Shown piece by piece: positions 1-13,207 of a DNA stretch of 64,000 nt. Source of the stretch: Phallusia mammillata (taxonomy: Eukaryota > Chordata > Ascidiacea > Phlebobranchia > Ascidiidae); the NCBI GenBank assembly GCA_003260075.1, contig QLIY01000164.1, forward strand, positions 115,980-179,979. Reading direction: 5' to 3'. Below the pieces are notes generated by a model. It made no database searches and was not told where the DNA came from. It saw only the letters and a program-made list of their open reading frames with translations. Position numbers and translations under genes: made by a program. How positions within the stretch are numbered: position 1 is the stretch's first letter; each line of letters opens with the position of its first letter.

Positions 1-29
1 ATATTTTTCTATTACAAAAAACATTACAG

Positions 30-2422
30 CCAACCAACTGAGAAGAACGGCATGTCATCTCGTGGTCGTCTGTATCCAAGCCACTCAATGCCTGATAACA
101 GTTGGCACAACTCACGCTCGCTACATGCCGATGAACAGAGCGAATACGCCGACGGCAGAAGCTCCAAATCCCCGTTCCTAGCAAGTCAGGACTACCAATC
201 CGGCTACTTGACCCAAGAGCTCGTCCCATTAAATAGACCTATCCTATCGCAAGGTAATTACTAGTTGAAACCAGGGGTGTTCAATATGCAAAAAGTAGAC
301 GGAAAATTAAGATTCTAGTTTTCAGCGACAGTTATCACTTTGGTTTTTAGATCGTTGACTTGCGCAAAGGGTTATCATCCAATTTCTTATTTGTGACGTA
401 ACTATCGTCTATGATCGCAAAGCGAATAACGCGTTACCTGCGCTATTTTTGGAATAGTGTTATTTGTTTCAAAAAAACTAAAAAGGTGTAAGTGAACGTA
501 CAGTCCACCGTCTCATTCGTTAAATTGCATCAGATACTTAAAATAGAAGTTAATGCACCTCAAGGACAGGCCATATTGGAACGAGCTGGTATTGCTGCCC
601 AATGACTTTGTTGTATAGAGTGTGATTTTTGCTTTCAAAATTTCTAGGTTTTATACATGCAAAAATTTTCGTTGCCGTTGACTGTATACATTTGCTTAAC
701 GGCGATAGCGCAGCACCACACTGTAGGTCGAAACCACCAACAGAACAGTTGATGAACTACCTTGGCACTCGCTACCACACACTCAATTATTTCCAACGCA
801 TCTTATCAACGTCTAGCTCAAATCAAATTTGCAGCCCACCAAGCACGAAAATTATTTTCTTAGCCGGTCCCGCTGTCGGCTCGGTAATTGTGATTGACGC
901 GCTCACGTGATCAGCGTTGTACGGCCCGATGCCCTGTCTAACCCCACAATGGGTTGTTGTTCTTTGCCACTTGCTTCATTTGACGACGGGCATTGATTTC
1001 CGACGTACAAAAGCAATTGTGATTGATGTGTGGTTTGGAAAACATGATGATGGCGATAATGGCTTTAGCCCGTCGCAGTGTTTACATTTTATGACCCGGA
1101 TATTGTAGGGTCACCCTTACGCATACTTGCCATGTATTGTGGCTTATGTTAGGTTATATGAAATTGCCCTCCATGGAATGTACGATTACATAAAAATCTA
1201 ATCGGTATGTTTGCCTCAAGCAGATATTCTAAGCGTTTTTTCTTCTTTTCTTTGTACATAAAACAAAATTAAATCAATAAAACAATAAAACATGTTAATT
1301 TTTTGCGGTTATCGAGCGTGTTAAAATTTGTACACAGTTAAGCCATTGTAGTTTAATTGTCCTGCAAAAAAGCAGACGACCGAAAATCATTTTTTTTAAA
1401 TCGATTTTATATCTTCCGTTGGTTTTAAACACGGATTAACTATATCTCATATAACCTAAATCATTTTTACAGAACCAAGTGGTGTTTTTTCCTATTCTCC
1501 ATATCACCCGAATAGCAACAGCATTTTAGGCACCGGCAATTACCACAACGTCATGCAAAGTCGGTTTTCAGGTAAGATTCGTTTCATTAACCGACGTTTT
1601 TTTGCTGCTGCTTTTTTCGGATCAGCAATTTCCACCAGTTATGTGCAACTAACTTTTGCTGAAATTCTGTTGTTTCATTTAAGTCATAGAAACACAGAGT
1701 AGTGATAGAAAGCATATGTTTTAAATCCCTGGTAAGCTTACATATGTATACTCATGAAAAAAAATTGAACAGCAGTGTCAAAACTTTTTTCGGCTATGAA
1801 GTCACGTGCTATTCGTAAGTGGTTTCGCGGACCATTGAAAGGCAGAAAATTGATATCTAAATTTTGTTCAAAAATTTAAAAAAATCTACAGCGCCCATGG
1901 GTTTGTTTCGAAAATTCAAAAAAATGCGGTGCAAGCCATACTGAGCTTTCGTAAAAGCCTTTGTCCTCAAAGGGAAGTATGGCACTTTAAAACAGACCCC
2001 GCAAATGGTACACACATGAATAGAACACACAAAGTACCAAACTTTCAAAATTCCTATTTGATATCTATATTATTTAAGTGTCATTTTAATGCAGATCTAG
2101 CCCGTACACCCGATGAGCACATAATGCAACAAACAACGTTTCCACGTTCTACCCACACGTCAGACAGTCGATACAGCCCCGATCCATCTGTGAACGGCTC
2201 GCGAGGTAATAAATAACATTTGAAAGGCGTTACGTGGGGGGGGGGGGGGGGGGGGGGCTCGATGGTTTATTGCTTATTTATTGGCGGAACAAATTACTTG
2301 ACCTAGTAACAATTATTCGCACGTTTTCATTTTCGACTTTACCATTTGGGTTCTGTTTAAAGAGATTACTTAAGTTGTCTATTGCATTAGTAAAACTTAT
2401 ATCTATTTATATATATATATAT

Positions 2423-2484
<62 letters not shown>

Positions 2485-3687
2485 TTTTTAAAGTTCGCAG
2501 TTTGTTTAGCTTTACGTTAAGAAATTTGATCTTTTTTGCCCAACGAAAAGGATATTGCCATGCACGAAGTAATATTTCACTTTTTCATTGTTTGACCGTG
2601 TTTAGTTTATTTTTATTTATTTTTTGGTGAAAGCAATTCAGGCATATTTTGCTTAGTCTCTTATTTAATGTGTTCACTTAAAAAATGCATATTACAAATA
2701 AATTTATTCTACCTCAATTAGACGCACTAGTCAACGAAAGCGTGTGTTTACTCATTTGTATCGAATGCAAATTGCGACATTGCAATACACGATTGGCGTT
2801 TCAAGGACACACGCACGCACATGTAAGAGTGTCGACACTTGGTTCCCTTGGGAACAAACGCAGCGTGTCTTCGTGTCAGCTCAGTGTATTGAATAGCGCA
2901 ATGACTTCATATGCCACTTTGTACGCAGAACGTAACGTGGACAGCGCATATGGAAGCGAACCACAGTATTCACGAGAGGAAAGTCCAAGGGCCACCATAC
3001 AACACAGCAAATCGTACGCGAAGGGCCAACCCAAGTACCTGCATAAAGGTATTTTGCTACTGATATAATGATCCATTTAAGCTGTAAATAAATACAAATT
3101 TTTTTGCTGCGAATAGACTGGTGTGGCCACAGTGTACGCATCTAATGTTGGTTACAGTGGTTATCATGTATATATGCCTAAACACATTTGAAAAATTGAA
3201 ACATTTGGCTACCATATTGTGTGTTTGTTGAAATTAATGCAGATAACATTAGGATGTTTTTTATGCAGTTTTTTTATGCTAGCTTTAGTTTTTATCACTA
3301 TTCATCGGCATTTGTTGATATCTTTGACTAATTTAGGTAATTTGTAAAAATGCAACTTTTTCCTCGTATTTTCTGTACAATTGTCTTTCAATAATTTATT
3401 TCTTTAGATTCGTTGTTACCTGGTGAATGTTCGGAGGCGACAGACACCAGTGGAAATTCTGCGGACAGCAGATCGGTAAGTTTCTCATAGTCATTCAACT
3501 ATTTTAAAACTTCTCTATTTTTTACAAAACATAGATAAGTTTGATTGTTATGAAACCTCACCCTAACCCAAACAGCCCTAGCCGTTGAAATATATTGAAT
3601 TTTCCTTTGAAATAGGCGCCGAAGCTTATTGCGCCACCTATGGCTCTTCCGGAAACTTTGACTAATGCAAATTTAAGCAAACCCTAA
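30..3687 (+). CDS. 3' terminal six exons of an unidentified gene; Ser/Pro-rich C-terminal tail
   Basis: Six exons chain in frame: 30-253, 1473-1571, 2095-2205, 2929-3048, 3408-3475 and 3616-3687 (stop TAA). All internal borders are AG/GT. Introns 1-4 are all phase 1 and the last is phase 0, so exons two to four (99, 111 and 120 nt) could each be skipped without a frame change. The encoded tail (about 230 residues here) is rich in Ser, Pro, Tyr, Asn and Gln, has no membrane segment or cysteine-rich domain, and ends in NLSKP. Such strings of small symmetric exons are common in the cytoplasmic tails of adhesion and guidance receptors, but I do not recognise the protein. The 5' part is outside the window. 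Intron 3 (2206-2928) carries two long poly-G tracts. Exon structure is fairly sure; function is unknown. Confidence 0.75.
2236..2257. repeat. poly-G tract, 22 nt
   Basis: An uninterrupted run of 22 G lies in the intron after exon 2095-2205 of the leftmost gene. No direct repeat is visible on either side. It can be translated as poly-glycine, but this is intronic. Confidence 0.9.
2423..2483. repeat. poly-G tract, 61 nt, preceded by a TA repeat
   Basis: A run of 61 consecutive G follows a short (TA)n stretch. It is in the same intron as the 22-nt G run. It could form G-quadruplexes. The exact length is uncertain because homopolymers this long are often mis-sized. Confidence 0.85.
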
Positions 3688-6600
3688 ACTACAAATGTCC
3701 AGTTCGACACAAAACCAAGCAACTCCAATGAAACGCTATGTGCTAGAGTCCAGACCGAGTACGCCGTCCCCAATGAAATAAAAAACTACCGTTTTTTTTT
3801 TCGTTCGGTCGTAGTTTGTTTAGGCGGGGAGGGGCCTCTAGGGGGGGGGGTAGGAATCAGCCTCGTTTGACGAAATGCACGCGGATCTAGCGAACGCCGT
3901 CGATTTCGTCGAATGCATGAAAGCACAGCAAGCCACCCTGCTTAAGTGACGTCACAGTTGGTATGGCGACCACGAACAATTGGGCTGCGAACCGCGACGC
4001 AACGGTACACGTCAGAACCTGTCATATCTGACGCAAAACTTTTAATTTCGCGGGTGCTATCAAAATATGAGATGAGATTTTCGATTGTTTGTATACTGCC
4101 GGAAAAAACGCTTACACTGCAACCTGGTGATACAAGCATCATGGAAAGAGATTTGTGAGGCGTCTATTGGTTTTGGACTTCACAACTGTACAGCATACGC
4201 TTATGACATTGGTCCAGCGATTGGATTTCTTATTGTTGGGAGAAAAGGTTTTGTTTTCAGGTTAATCATTTTTTGCCATAAAAATTCTCGAGTTTTTTTT
4301 GCTACGATCGGTTTGTTAAAATTTATACAAACTGTACATCTTAGTTATTTGCCAAAACAAAATCGGTGTTAGCCTATTCTCGTTTTTTGTCTATTATTTG
4401 TTGACAAGGTCACCACGAGTTTTCAGTTTTTTTAATTGAACTTGATCATGAAAATCGACGTTCGTTTGGACAGCAGCATCATCATGCTTGAACTTTTTTA
4501 TATAATTTTTACGTCTGTCTCGTGTTGTTGTTATTTCCACCCTCGTTCTGTAGCGCGTAATTTTCCCCTTTTATACCGAAGCAACTTTGTGCATTTGCGG
4601 TGGGTGAAATAAGTGCGCTGTGTGTTTTTTTATCATGGCTTCCCAATTGTGTGTTTGTTTGTTTGTTTTTGTGTGTGTATGTTTTTGTGTTAAGTTTTTC
4701 TGTGTGTGGTTGACTGCTTGTGTGTTGCTGTCTTTTAATTCATATCGAATGTTTTGCAGTTAATTTACGGTGCTCTAAAAGTGTATTATGTCCTTTTGAT
4801 TTTGTTTTCGACTATAGAAAAGTGCCACTATTACTGTTCGGTTAAGCAAAGGAAAAAAATTAACAGTTTGGCTATATTTTAGTTAGAGCAAATGAAATAG
4901 ACCCAAAACAGATTTTCGCAACGTTTCTTGTTCATACAATTTCAAAACGAAAAAAAAAACGATTGAATTTTTGTTGGCAACTATTTTAAATGTAAAAGTT
5001 TCGTTTTAGGTAAAGTTTGACCGAAGAGTAAATTGCGCGAGATTCCATGTATGTAACAGGCACATTTCTACCCTTCAAATCCATTGTACTGCGTGTATAA
5101 CTTTTCCTCTGCTTCCAGGCTGCTAAATTCAACCCTGCGCCATAGCGCTTTAAATCTTTCCCTTGAATCCATCCTTGCACAAGTTTGCGTCAAATCTACC
5201 TTCGTGTGCGTTTTTACAGTTTTTCGGCACATTCACCACATCGGCTGCTTATAGCTTTCTGTTGGTACGACAAGGCTTTCTACAGGCACATACCAATATT
5301 TTCCCTTGTGTCTATCACACAATGGTCAGACACATACAGGGTGTAGCTATGCATGCATTTTTAATACACGCCATTGTTTGATGACGTCACAGCGACTTTG
5401 GTGGGCACATGTTCCCTTGCATTGCGAAAAACATAATTGTTGTACAAACAACTTACATTCTTGTTTTGTAATAATTTCCGTATTGCCAAAGTTAGCTTAG
5501 GAATCTTCACAAAAATTCGAAAAATTTTGCTTCGAAAGTGTTTAAGTGCGAGATGAAGCAAAAAATTATTTCGTTTTCGTAGCTTGCAACTTAATGCAAT
5601 TGTACGCAAAACCTCGATTAGCCTAGGCGCTATTTTGTCATTGGATCACTTGCATGTAGCAACAAGGTTGTTTCGTTTCAAAACCGTCACCATAGCAACG
5701 TGCGAAAAGAAGTCATGCCGTGTGCTTGTATTTGCAGTGTTTCGTTTTTCTTCTCGTTCTGTTCGATTGATTTTTTGTACTTTTGCCTTGCCTCCATTTT
5801 GTAAATCGCGCGGGTTCTTTTTGTGAAATAAATGAAGGAAAAGGTGATTCTCTTCTGAATTTCTCGATTTTATCAGTTCCTTTTCAAGTGCGCTCTAATT
5901 GAACGAATATACAGGTCAATTTTTGATGCATCTTATAGGCATGTTGGTTTGACCGACATTAACTGGCATTTCAAAATGGTGCTGTTCCGCTACAAAGGCC
6001 GTAACCTTCGCACAACGTCTCTAAAAATGCCACAAATATCAAAATACAACGAGAACAGAAGCACTTTAAAAAGCAATTAAATTTTCCCTATTTCACAATG
6101 AAGTTATTAACAGCAGGTGCATATTTAGCGGGTTGACCTGTTGTTTACATGGAATGTTGAAAGATGGATATCCTTGGCATTAAGTTAATCCACAGGCTTT
6201 AACAGATCACAGAACACACAAATCTCCAGTTTTGCCAGGTTTCTTTATTAAATTCAAACCTATGGAAAAGCATCATCGATTCACAAAGGAACTTTTCAAT
6301 GCTTTATCATTTCGCAATTAGGATCCCGCCGAACCTTGTTTTTGCCGAAAACCTTTTTTCAATCGCGCAGTCCCTAGTTTCTATTGTTTGAAACAAGAGA
6401 AGGTGATTAGCGATCCCCGTACATCAAAGTCCGGCGTCGTCAAGCACGTGTATGGAGCAGGTGCACTGCGGTTTTTCGCTCAAAGTCGTAAACAACCGCA
6501 CAATCGAGGGAGCGAAACGCACTTAGTCAGGCAAAAAGGGGATTTGTTTCATGTCTTCGCGGTTTATTGGATCACTCTGCTAGGGAGTTGTAAATTGGCC

Positions 6601-7649
6601 TGGTTTGAGCTTCAGTTTGACGAAAAAAGACTTGATTCGGGCCATCACATTTGTGTCGAAATTTTATTGTGGCAAATCTCAAGTATGGGCTTTATTTCTA
6701 AAACATTTTGGGTTCGAGCGGATTTCGGACTTGTCCTTTCGCGTTTTGGTCAGGTTCGGGCTCCAATTTTAGGCCTGCTTACAACTCTGCTGTGCTTCTG
6801 TGGCTCAGTATATTGACTGTTCGCAGTTTGCACACCGTAAGGTGCGTTATAGAATGATTGGGTAACGAATCTGTCACCTTGCAATAATGTCACTGACCAT
6901 TTTATCAGTGACGTATAACGTTGCTTTAGTACATAATGTCGCCATGTTTCTTACACTTAGCAAAAAAAAACTTTACTTAACATGCGGCATTGTGTAACTG
7001 TACAATGGTAACCGCAAGTATAATGTTACGCAACTATTTGATGGAATAAACTGCTTTCTACAAATATCTACGACAGCAGAGTCGAATAAACGTTACGAAT
7101 AAAAACTCGCTTTTTTGCTCTAAATACAATCTTTAGTTTAGCCCCTCTTCTGAATATTTGCTTCATCAAACTACTCCTTAGAACATGTTTTGTTGTGAGA
7201 AAACAAGATTAAAAAAAAGTACTCAAAGCAGTAAAAAACACACACATTTAAACATGATTTTGCGTTTTGCTTTCGCACAGTTATTAATAACGCTTTTAGT
7301 AGTTTTGCGACAAGTTGATTACACGGGCTTTACCATAACAGATTTACCCAACAAAATTACAGAGACATAGTTACTTTTGCGCTACCCAGCGGAGAAACAA
7401 GATTTGATTAAATGCCGCTTGGACTATAAAAACAACAAATTCCTAAATGACGAACATTTACTAGTCATGTTTGATTTCACCAAGATAACTTAAGTCATAA
7501 GCAAACCAAGAATTAGATCTGCCGATTTCTATCTGCATATAGGCACAACCCAACTTGTTTTTAGTTTGTATTTTTGAATACACAGTGAAGTGGTGATAAA
7601 AGGGTGAAAGTGCTGACGAAACAATGGATGTTTTACGTACATTCAGTAA
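3688..7649. other. intergenic region, no supported gene
   Basis: This stretch lies between the end of the leftmost gene and the 3' end of receptor R1. It contains a 10-nt G run at 3841-3850, GT-rich low-complexity sequence around 4640-4730, and two CRE-like TGACGTCA sites (near 3948 and 5382). Around 6586-6790 is GGTTCGGG-type sequence with partly inverted ends containing AGTTGTAA/TTACAACT, resembling the repeat at 19366-19970. The open frames here (largest 6388-6816) have no recognisable protein features. Confidence 0.6.
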
Positions 7650-10600
7650 TCAGTTTTCAAGTGTGGGTTCAAGGTTATTAGAACGTCTTGGTGTAGGGGT
7701 GGGGGTATACCCAGGTGCCTCTTGTTTCGAAGTACAAAGACAGTAACACAACTTGGCGCATTTGTTTGAATACAGAATCGGGTTGATAGCACTGTTTATG
7801 GGTTGAAGGCACGAAATCATAAGCAGTGCCAAATTCTCACTAACAACGCTTGGGTCTATTGCTCTGATTATGACAACTAACGAAAGTGGAACCCAACAAA
7901 CGAAATCTGTGAAGACAATGAACAATATACGACGCTGCATGATTTGGTTTTCGGCTTCCCGCCTGTTATGGTTTGGTGTTTTAGGCCTCACAGAAAAGCA
8001 GCATACACACCTATCGGGTAAAGCAGAAGTATGGCGGCAAATCCAAATGTAGGCAACAGCCATGTAACAGAAACCCAACAAATTGAAGGCAACAATACAT
8101 AAAAGAAAAACAACTGATTTTGGGCTTTGGTCTGATGACACATAATTTATACCACAGAAATCCAGCTCATTGTAGTACCGGTAGGTTTTTAATCTGTTTC
8201 TATCTATTATCCCAATGTCGTTTAAAATTGTTCTCAAGTCCTGCCAAGAGCGAGTTGTTGGTAACACATCGGTACAATTTATCTTGGCCATCATTCTCTT
8301 TAAAGTGACAGTCCACTTTTCATAGCCTGCTTTGTAGCGCAACACGGGGCAATCGTCTTCCACATACATACTGTTATGAAATATATCCTCATCACCCAAC
8401 AAGGGTATGCATGCAATAAAAGTCCATAAAAACCATATTAAAATTACAAGCAAAATGTTAAGTTTAACAGAAATTCGATTATACGGCCGCATCACGCTAT
8501 ACAGTCGACATGTTGTAATTATTAATAACGTTGTCACCGAAACCTGGTTTGAAAGGAACACACAAATTCCCAGTATACTACAGCCAAGGCCAGATTTCCA
8601 CTCAGTATATTCGGGTGACATTGGAGGAACTCCTATCACGTTGTAAATTAACAACTCAGTCAATAAATAAACTCCCATCAAAAAATCGGCATAGCCTAAA
8701 TTTAACAGTAGAATTGTATGCAGCTTGCGAACGTTAGGCATAACTTTATAATGTTTATACAAGGCGACAGAACTGTTGCAAATTGTTGCAATGTTTCCAA
8801 CCAGCGCCATTGTAGTCATAATCAGGGCCATGACCATCACAAAAATTGATTCTGATGTTGTAACAACGCTCAAGCGCTGTTCATCAAAACATGTAAAGAC
8901 ACTTTGCGATGGAATGCACCTGTTCGTAAGTTGAGATTTCCCCAAGTCGCCGTGAAACTTGAGGGAGTTGCAAGAGTCTGTCGAGTAGTTCTGACAGAGT
9001 CGAAACTCTTGGGTAAAGTTTCCGTTTGTTGAGCTACAAAGAACAGCACAATGACCCGAAGCGTATCCTGAAAATAAACGAAATAGAGTTTTATTTCAAA
9101 CATTTCTCGTTTGTTGCATTGTGATGTGGCACGAATTTACTGCGGACTTTTTTAATATGTACAGTTGCCTGTGACAATATGTTTAGAGCGACAAACTTAT
9201 CTTAAAAACATAAGGTACTATATTTACCAGTGCTATCTACAATTAAAGTTACCATTGTGGAAAAGTGTTCATGTTGCTTTTTTGTCGTGTTGTTGTGATA
9301 AGCTACCTTTTCTTTACCTTACGTTGACGGCAATGTAAGAATTTTTACTCCTAATAGTTGTTTGTGTAACTTCATGTTACTCGCTACACTGCACATTACA
9401 CCACAGGCGCTTGATTGTTTTGTCACGTTTGCACATGCTCAAACTGCATAGCGAAATCTCGTACCGTCGGTTTGATATATCCTTTCCAGTTTTCGTGTGA
9501 ATTTAGTAGTCGTGTAGTGTCTATAACTTCTTGCTGTAAATTATATTATTTCTGAATTCTTAGTCAACTACATACTACAATCCGCGGTGCATTGCAGTCG
9601 TGTTAAGCTTTCTTTACTTGTGCTTTTTGCTATACGTGCACGCTTTTACTGTAAATATAAATATGAACATTGTAGTTTTGTGATAAGTAGGGCAATTACT
9701 TTTTGACTTATCAAAAAAGTCAAAATTTTGTCAAAATTTTTAGAATAGGTCAAAAATTGTCAAAATTGTTTACAAAGTCAAAATTGTTTACAAAGTTAAA
9801 ATTGTTTACAAACTGCATTGTGATGGTGTTGTAGAGGTTGCACTGCCAGCAAACTATTCGTTTTACACCTTGTAGCCTACTTTATACTGTTGTAATTAGC
9901 CCATTGCCTAATTATTGCGAATCATAAACCATCAAGTGAGTGAAATAATTAGGTTGATATGGCGTGACGCTCAACACACCTCAAAACGTGCAAAATTTTG
10001 GTAGGTCCCAAGTCATTTTACGGCAGCTGCAGGTTAGGTGCAGCTCTTGCTTCGGTTTTGCTTTAGATACCTCATGTATCTTTCGTTTATACAATTTGTA
10101 TTGAATAATTTTCGTTGTGTCTTAGCTGCAGTTTTTTGGCAGTGATTTTTAATTAGCTCATTCCCTTTTCAGAATAGGTTAGGTCTATGTTCAGATTTTT
10201 GCCCTTCTGTTAGACTTTTGCGCATTCTTTCGCTCTAGTTAGATTAGCCTAGCCATATTTTAACTTTTTGAATGATAATGCGTAATTTAACTACTTGAAT
10301 TCTCCATAGGTCAAAATTTTGTCAAAAAAAAAAATTTTTAAGGTCAAAATTTGTCAAAATTTTCAATTTGTAGGTAAATTTTTTCGTTTTTTAGGTCAAA
10401 AAATAATTGCCCTAGTGATAAGCGATCGCCTGTGAAGTACACGTACTGTTGCGCGGTCGAAAAATCCGGCCATTTTTCTAAACACACCGCGAAACAAAAC
10501 CCATTCCATAGCACAATTGAAATGAGTGCTGTAACCGAACACGTATTACCAAACCCCATAACTTCTGACAAATAAATATTTGGAAATATATATTTCCACC

Positions 10601-10778
10601 TGCACAAACGTACAAAACGGGGTTGGTATGTAAACATTGAGACGTACGTATAAAGATCATATTTATAAACATACTTCTAGTACTTATTTAGTTTTTAAGA
10701 ATAATCTCAATGCTTACCTATACAGGTGGCGAGAAACACTCCGATTGCACAACTATGCCTGAAAACGTTTGAAGGCAT
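7650..10778 (-). CDS. R1: class A seven-transmembrane receptor, LGR/relaxin-receptor-like TM domain
   Basis: Two coding exons: signal exon 10778-10718 (ATG at 10776-10778) and main exon 9067-7650, joined in phase 1, giving 492 residues. Residues 1-20 are a signal peptide. The ectodomain has six cysteines (CAVLC, then four more). TM1 starts near residue 94. The TM3 cysteine is near 183, and the E/DRY position reads TCRLY with the arginine near 208. A long second extracellular loop of about 94 residues (roughly 245-338) has three cysteines and an NCT glycosylation site. TM6 carries CWVPLS and TM7 carries NSAINPILYS (about 445-454). The TM motifs point to the relaxin/LGR branch, but leucine-rich repeats are absent. 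The ligand is unknown. The intron holds a hAT-like element. R2 is its closest neighbour in sequence. Confidence 0.88.
9688..10414. mobile_element. non-autonomous hAT-like element in the R1 intron
   Basis: Terminal inverted repeats beginning TAGGGCAATTA match at 19 of 20 positions. The 8-bp target duplication GTGATAAG is perfect at 9680-9687 and 10415-10422. The 727-bp interior is AT-rich, has repeated GTCAAAATTT/GTTTACAAA units near both ends and no transposase. Confidence 0.88.
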
Positions 10779-11646
10779 TCCAGCTCTATCAACGTAGACT
10801 ATTTCTGGACGCAAATGGCTCAGCAGTACCAACTGAAACAATTTGTTCACCGAACCAGCGGCAATCTTTTCAGCCCTCGGAAATCCTAAATAGTTGACAG
10901 CTGATGCTCAGATAGGCGAACCTTATTTAGAAGTACAAAAGGTTAGAAACTGATTCAACATAGGAAATCCTCATCTTATTTACCACCAATTGTCTGAGCT
11001 ACTGCAACATTTTAAATCAATTTCCTGTTCTTGTAAAGAAATTCTTCCATTCGATTTGTTACAATAAAATTATATCGTTTCAAAGAATCGTTAAATTACA
11101 TTGCGACAGAAGCACTCTGTACGTTTTGTGTTGAAAATCGATAACACATTTTTGCCAGCACTCGACAATGCAGTATTTTCAAATACTGAAGTGTTTATTT
11201 TGGCTTGAACGTATTATTCAATTCGATGTTCATTCAACGAAAATATGAAGATTTGACTCCTCAATGAAACTAATTGTGTATACTGGTTAAGCCCGCCGTA
11301 ACCTGACCATGTGCGAAAGACCCTTACGCCAAGAGTTGCAGTCTGTTTTTAGATTCCATGACGACCGCATATCGTTTGACCCTACCACCTTTTGTTTTGT
11401 TAAACATTTGTGTGGGATCACTGCAACTATATTAAAAATTCACCTATATTTTCAAAGATAAACTGATGGTGTATTAGAACGCAGTAGTTGTCAATCAATT
11501 GTTTATTTGTCACGATTTCAAAAAATGAAGGAAGTTTCTCAACAAAAGTAACTGCGTGACAGGGCCGCCAAGTCATTGACCCATTATTGTCTATTTAGTA
11601 GCACGACAAGAAAAAGGACAATCGGCAATTAGCGGTCACCTGAAAG
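10779..11646. promoter_or_regulatory. upstream region of R1, candidate promoter
   Basis: This lies directly 5' of the R1 signal exon. A short block around 11091-11175 (AAATTACATTGCGACA, then a CCAGCACTC...ACAAT stretch) is also found upstream of R2 at about 18000-18065, at a similar order and spacing. It may be a retained control element of the duplicated pair. No TATA box can be assigned with confidence. Confidence 0.4.
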
Positions 11647-12202
11647 TAGAGATGTACCGAATATTCGGTTTGCCGAATTTATTCGGCCGAATCGGCCACT
11701 TTTGCAAAGATTCGGTTTCGGCCGAAATAATTTGTTGCGATTCGGCAGAAACCGAATCTTTTATGAACACACATTTAAAGCGTTAAGCGTATCTTTTCTG
11801 CTCAGTACCAACGAAANCCGAATAATTTGTTGCGATTCGGCCGAAACCGAATCTTTTACGAACACACATTTAAAGCGTTAAGCGTATCTTTTCTGCTCAG
11901 TACCAACGAAAATCCAGTCAATTATTACATTTTTTAACACATTATCGTTTTTCCCACTGCAGACAAGGGTTGGAAATCATGCTTGAAGGAATGTTAAACC
12001 CCGTAGAACTAAAATGAGGACGAAACACAACTATTCTGCACTAATTGCCTGGTAGATAAACATTTTTTCATGTCAAACGCGTAGCGTACGACTTCGCGTG
12101 ACGTCATAAATGATTCGGTTGATTCGGCCGAATTTATTCGGCAAAACCGCCGAATATTCGGTTTCGGCCGAATCGAAATTTCGACGATTCGGTACATCAC
12201 TA
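11647..12202. mobile_element. non-autonomous hAT-like element, ATTCGG-rich
   Basis: Inverted ends TAG(A/T)GATGTACCGAAT and a perfect 8-bp target duplication CCTGAAAG at 11639-11646 and 12203-12210 define the element. The ends are dense in GAATATTCGG/CCGAATCG palindromes. An internal block of about 90 bp is tandemly repeated (about 11729-11816 and 11821-11911). One ambiguous base lies at 11817. Confidence 0.9.
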
Positions 12203-12231
12203 CCTGAAAGAGTGATTATTGTTATTTTGAA

Positions 12232-12480
12232 AGTGAAATGAAGGTTGTGTTTGTTCTTGCTAAATATCATAAATTTTTTTAAGTTTAATAACAGTTTATT
12301 TGCTCGAATCCATTGGTCAACCTTACCAAATTCATAATTATCATTTTTTGCAGCACAGAAAAGTTGCTGCCTGACATCCAAAGAAATGTGTCATCTGCAA
12401 AACATATTGTATTAAACTTTGATGCTATTAGTAGGTCGTTGATGTATAATATTAAAAGCACAGGACCCAAAATGAACCCA
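12232..12480 (-). pseudogene. decayed LINE reverse transcriptase fragment
   Basis: Reading the minus strand, one frame gives GPVLLILYINDL followed by FADDT, which is the RT catalytic (Y/F)ADD region with its usual preceding block. A shifted frame then continues with a VDQWIRANKLLLNLKK-type segment typical of the region after the active site in CR1/Jockey/L2-like LINEs. The frame break and lack of flanking ORF show it is dead. The hAT-like element at 11647-12202 sits just beyond it. The LINE clade cannot be decided from this piece. Confidence 0.7.
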
Positions 12481-12831
12481 AAGGCTTTAATTAACAGTGA
12501 GGAGATGTCATATGAGAGAAAACGTGAAAAACTTACATTGAAGTAAACCTCATAAATTTGATGTAATACAGTTTGTAAAGTGACTGAAAATTTATCTCTT
12601 TAGTCGTTTGCATCAATAAAGGCTGTATTTGTATCTAATTTCCGTTACATAAAAACAATGTCCATTTAAGTTTTTTTGTGCTAATTGCAATAAAAATTAT
12701 ATCGCACCCCACACGCTTCAATGTTACATTTCTAATGGGGCTTGGGGGGTAGGTTTGTTTCGGGGAGAACCATTTTGGACATAACACAGTTAGAACACGG
12801 CCCAGCTTGGTTTATAACAGCGGCAAGTAGT

Positions 12832-12926
12832 TGGCTATGTGGTCTGAGGCACTTGACCTTTGGACAGACATGAAAATCATCGGGATTCGTACTTGGGAGC
12901 GCCCTGGGTTCGAATCCCGTGAAAAC
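12832..12926 (+). mobile_element. tRNA-derived SINE
   Basis: An A-box-like TGGCTATGTGG at 12832-12842 and a B-box GGTTCGAATCC at 12907-12917 are spaced somewhat wider than in a normal tRNA. The 3' half (CTGGGTTCGAA(T/C)CCCGTG) matches the SINEs at 13055-13207 and 19451-19597. No intact tRNA cloverleaf is seen. Confidence 0.6.
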
Positions 12927-13054
12927 ATAATGCGTTAAAGTTCAGTTTTCAACTTTCCGTAACAGTGCTCAGAAATCAATATCCAGCAGGACCAGCAGCC
13001 TGTTGTTATTAACCTTGGTTTGTTTGGGTTAAGCTATTGGATTTTTTTATGGTA

Positions 13055-13207
13055 TTTTTCGACAATCAGGCGGCAGTCCGAGACTTGAAAATTGCCCTTT
13101 GTCGTTCACGGGGTTCGAACCCAGGATACTCCCGGGGAAGAATCTCGATCAGGTGTATATGGGTCAGGCGCGCCAGGCCATTCGGCAAAGTTCCCGCCCC
13201 CGGCCAA
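13055..13207 (-). mobile_element. tRNA-derived SINE, minus orientation
   Basis: On the minus strand it starts with a GGCCGAATGGCCTGG A-box-like segment and carries a B box complementary to 13111-13121. It aligns over its length with 19451-19597. Confidence 0.7.

Noticed and set aside
2234..2491. Open frame with a long poly-glycine stretch
   Set aside because: It is a by-product of the G22 and G61 tracts inside an intron. No codon variety or other coding sign.
6388..6816. 142-codon open frame on the plus strand
   Set aside because: No recognisable domain, overlaps GGTTCGGG-type repeat sequence, and no splice or start context support.
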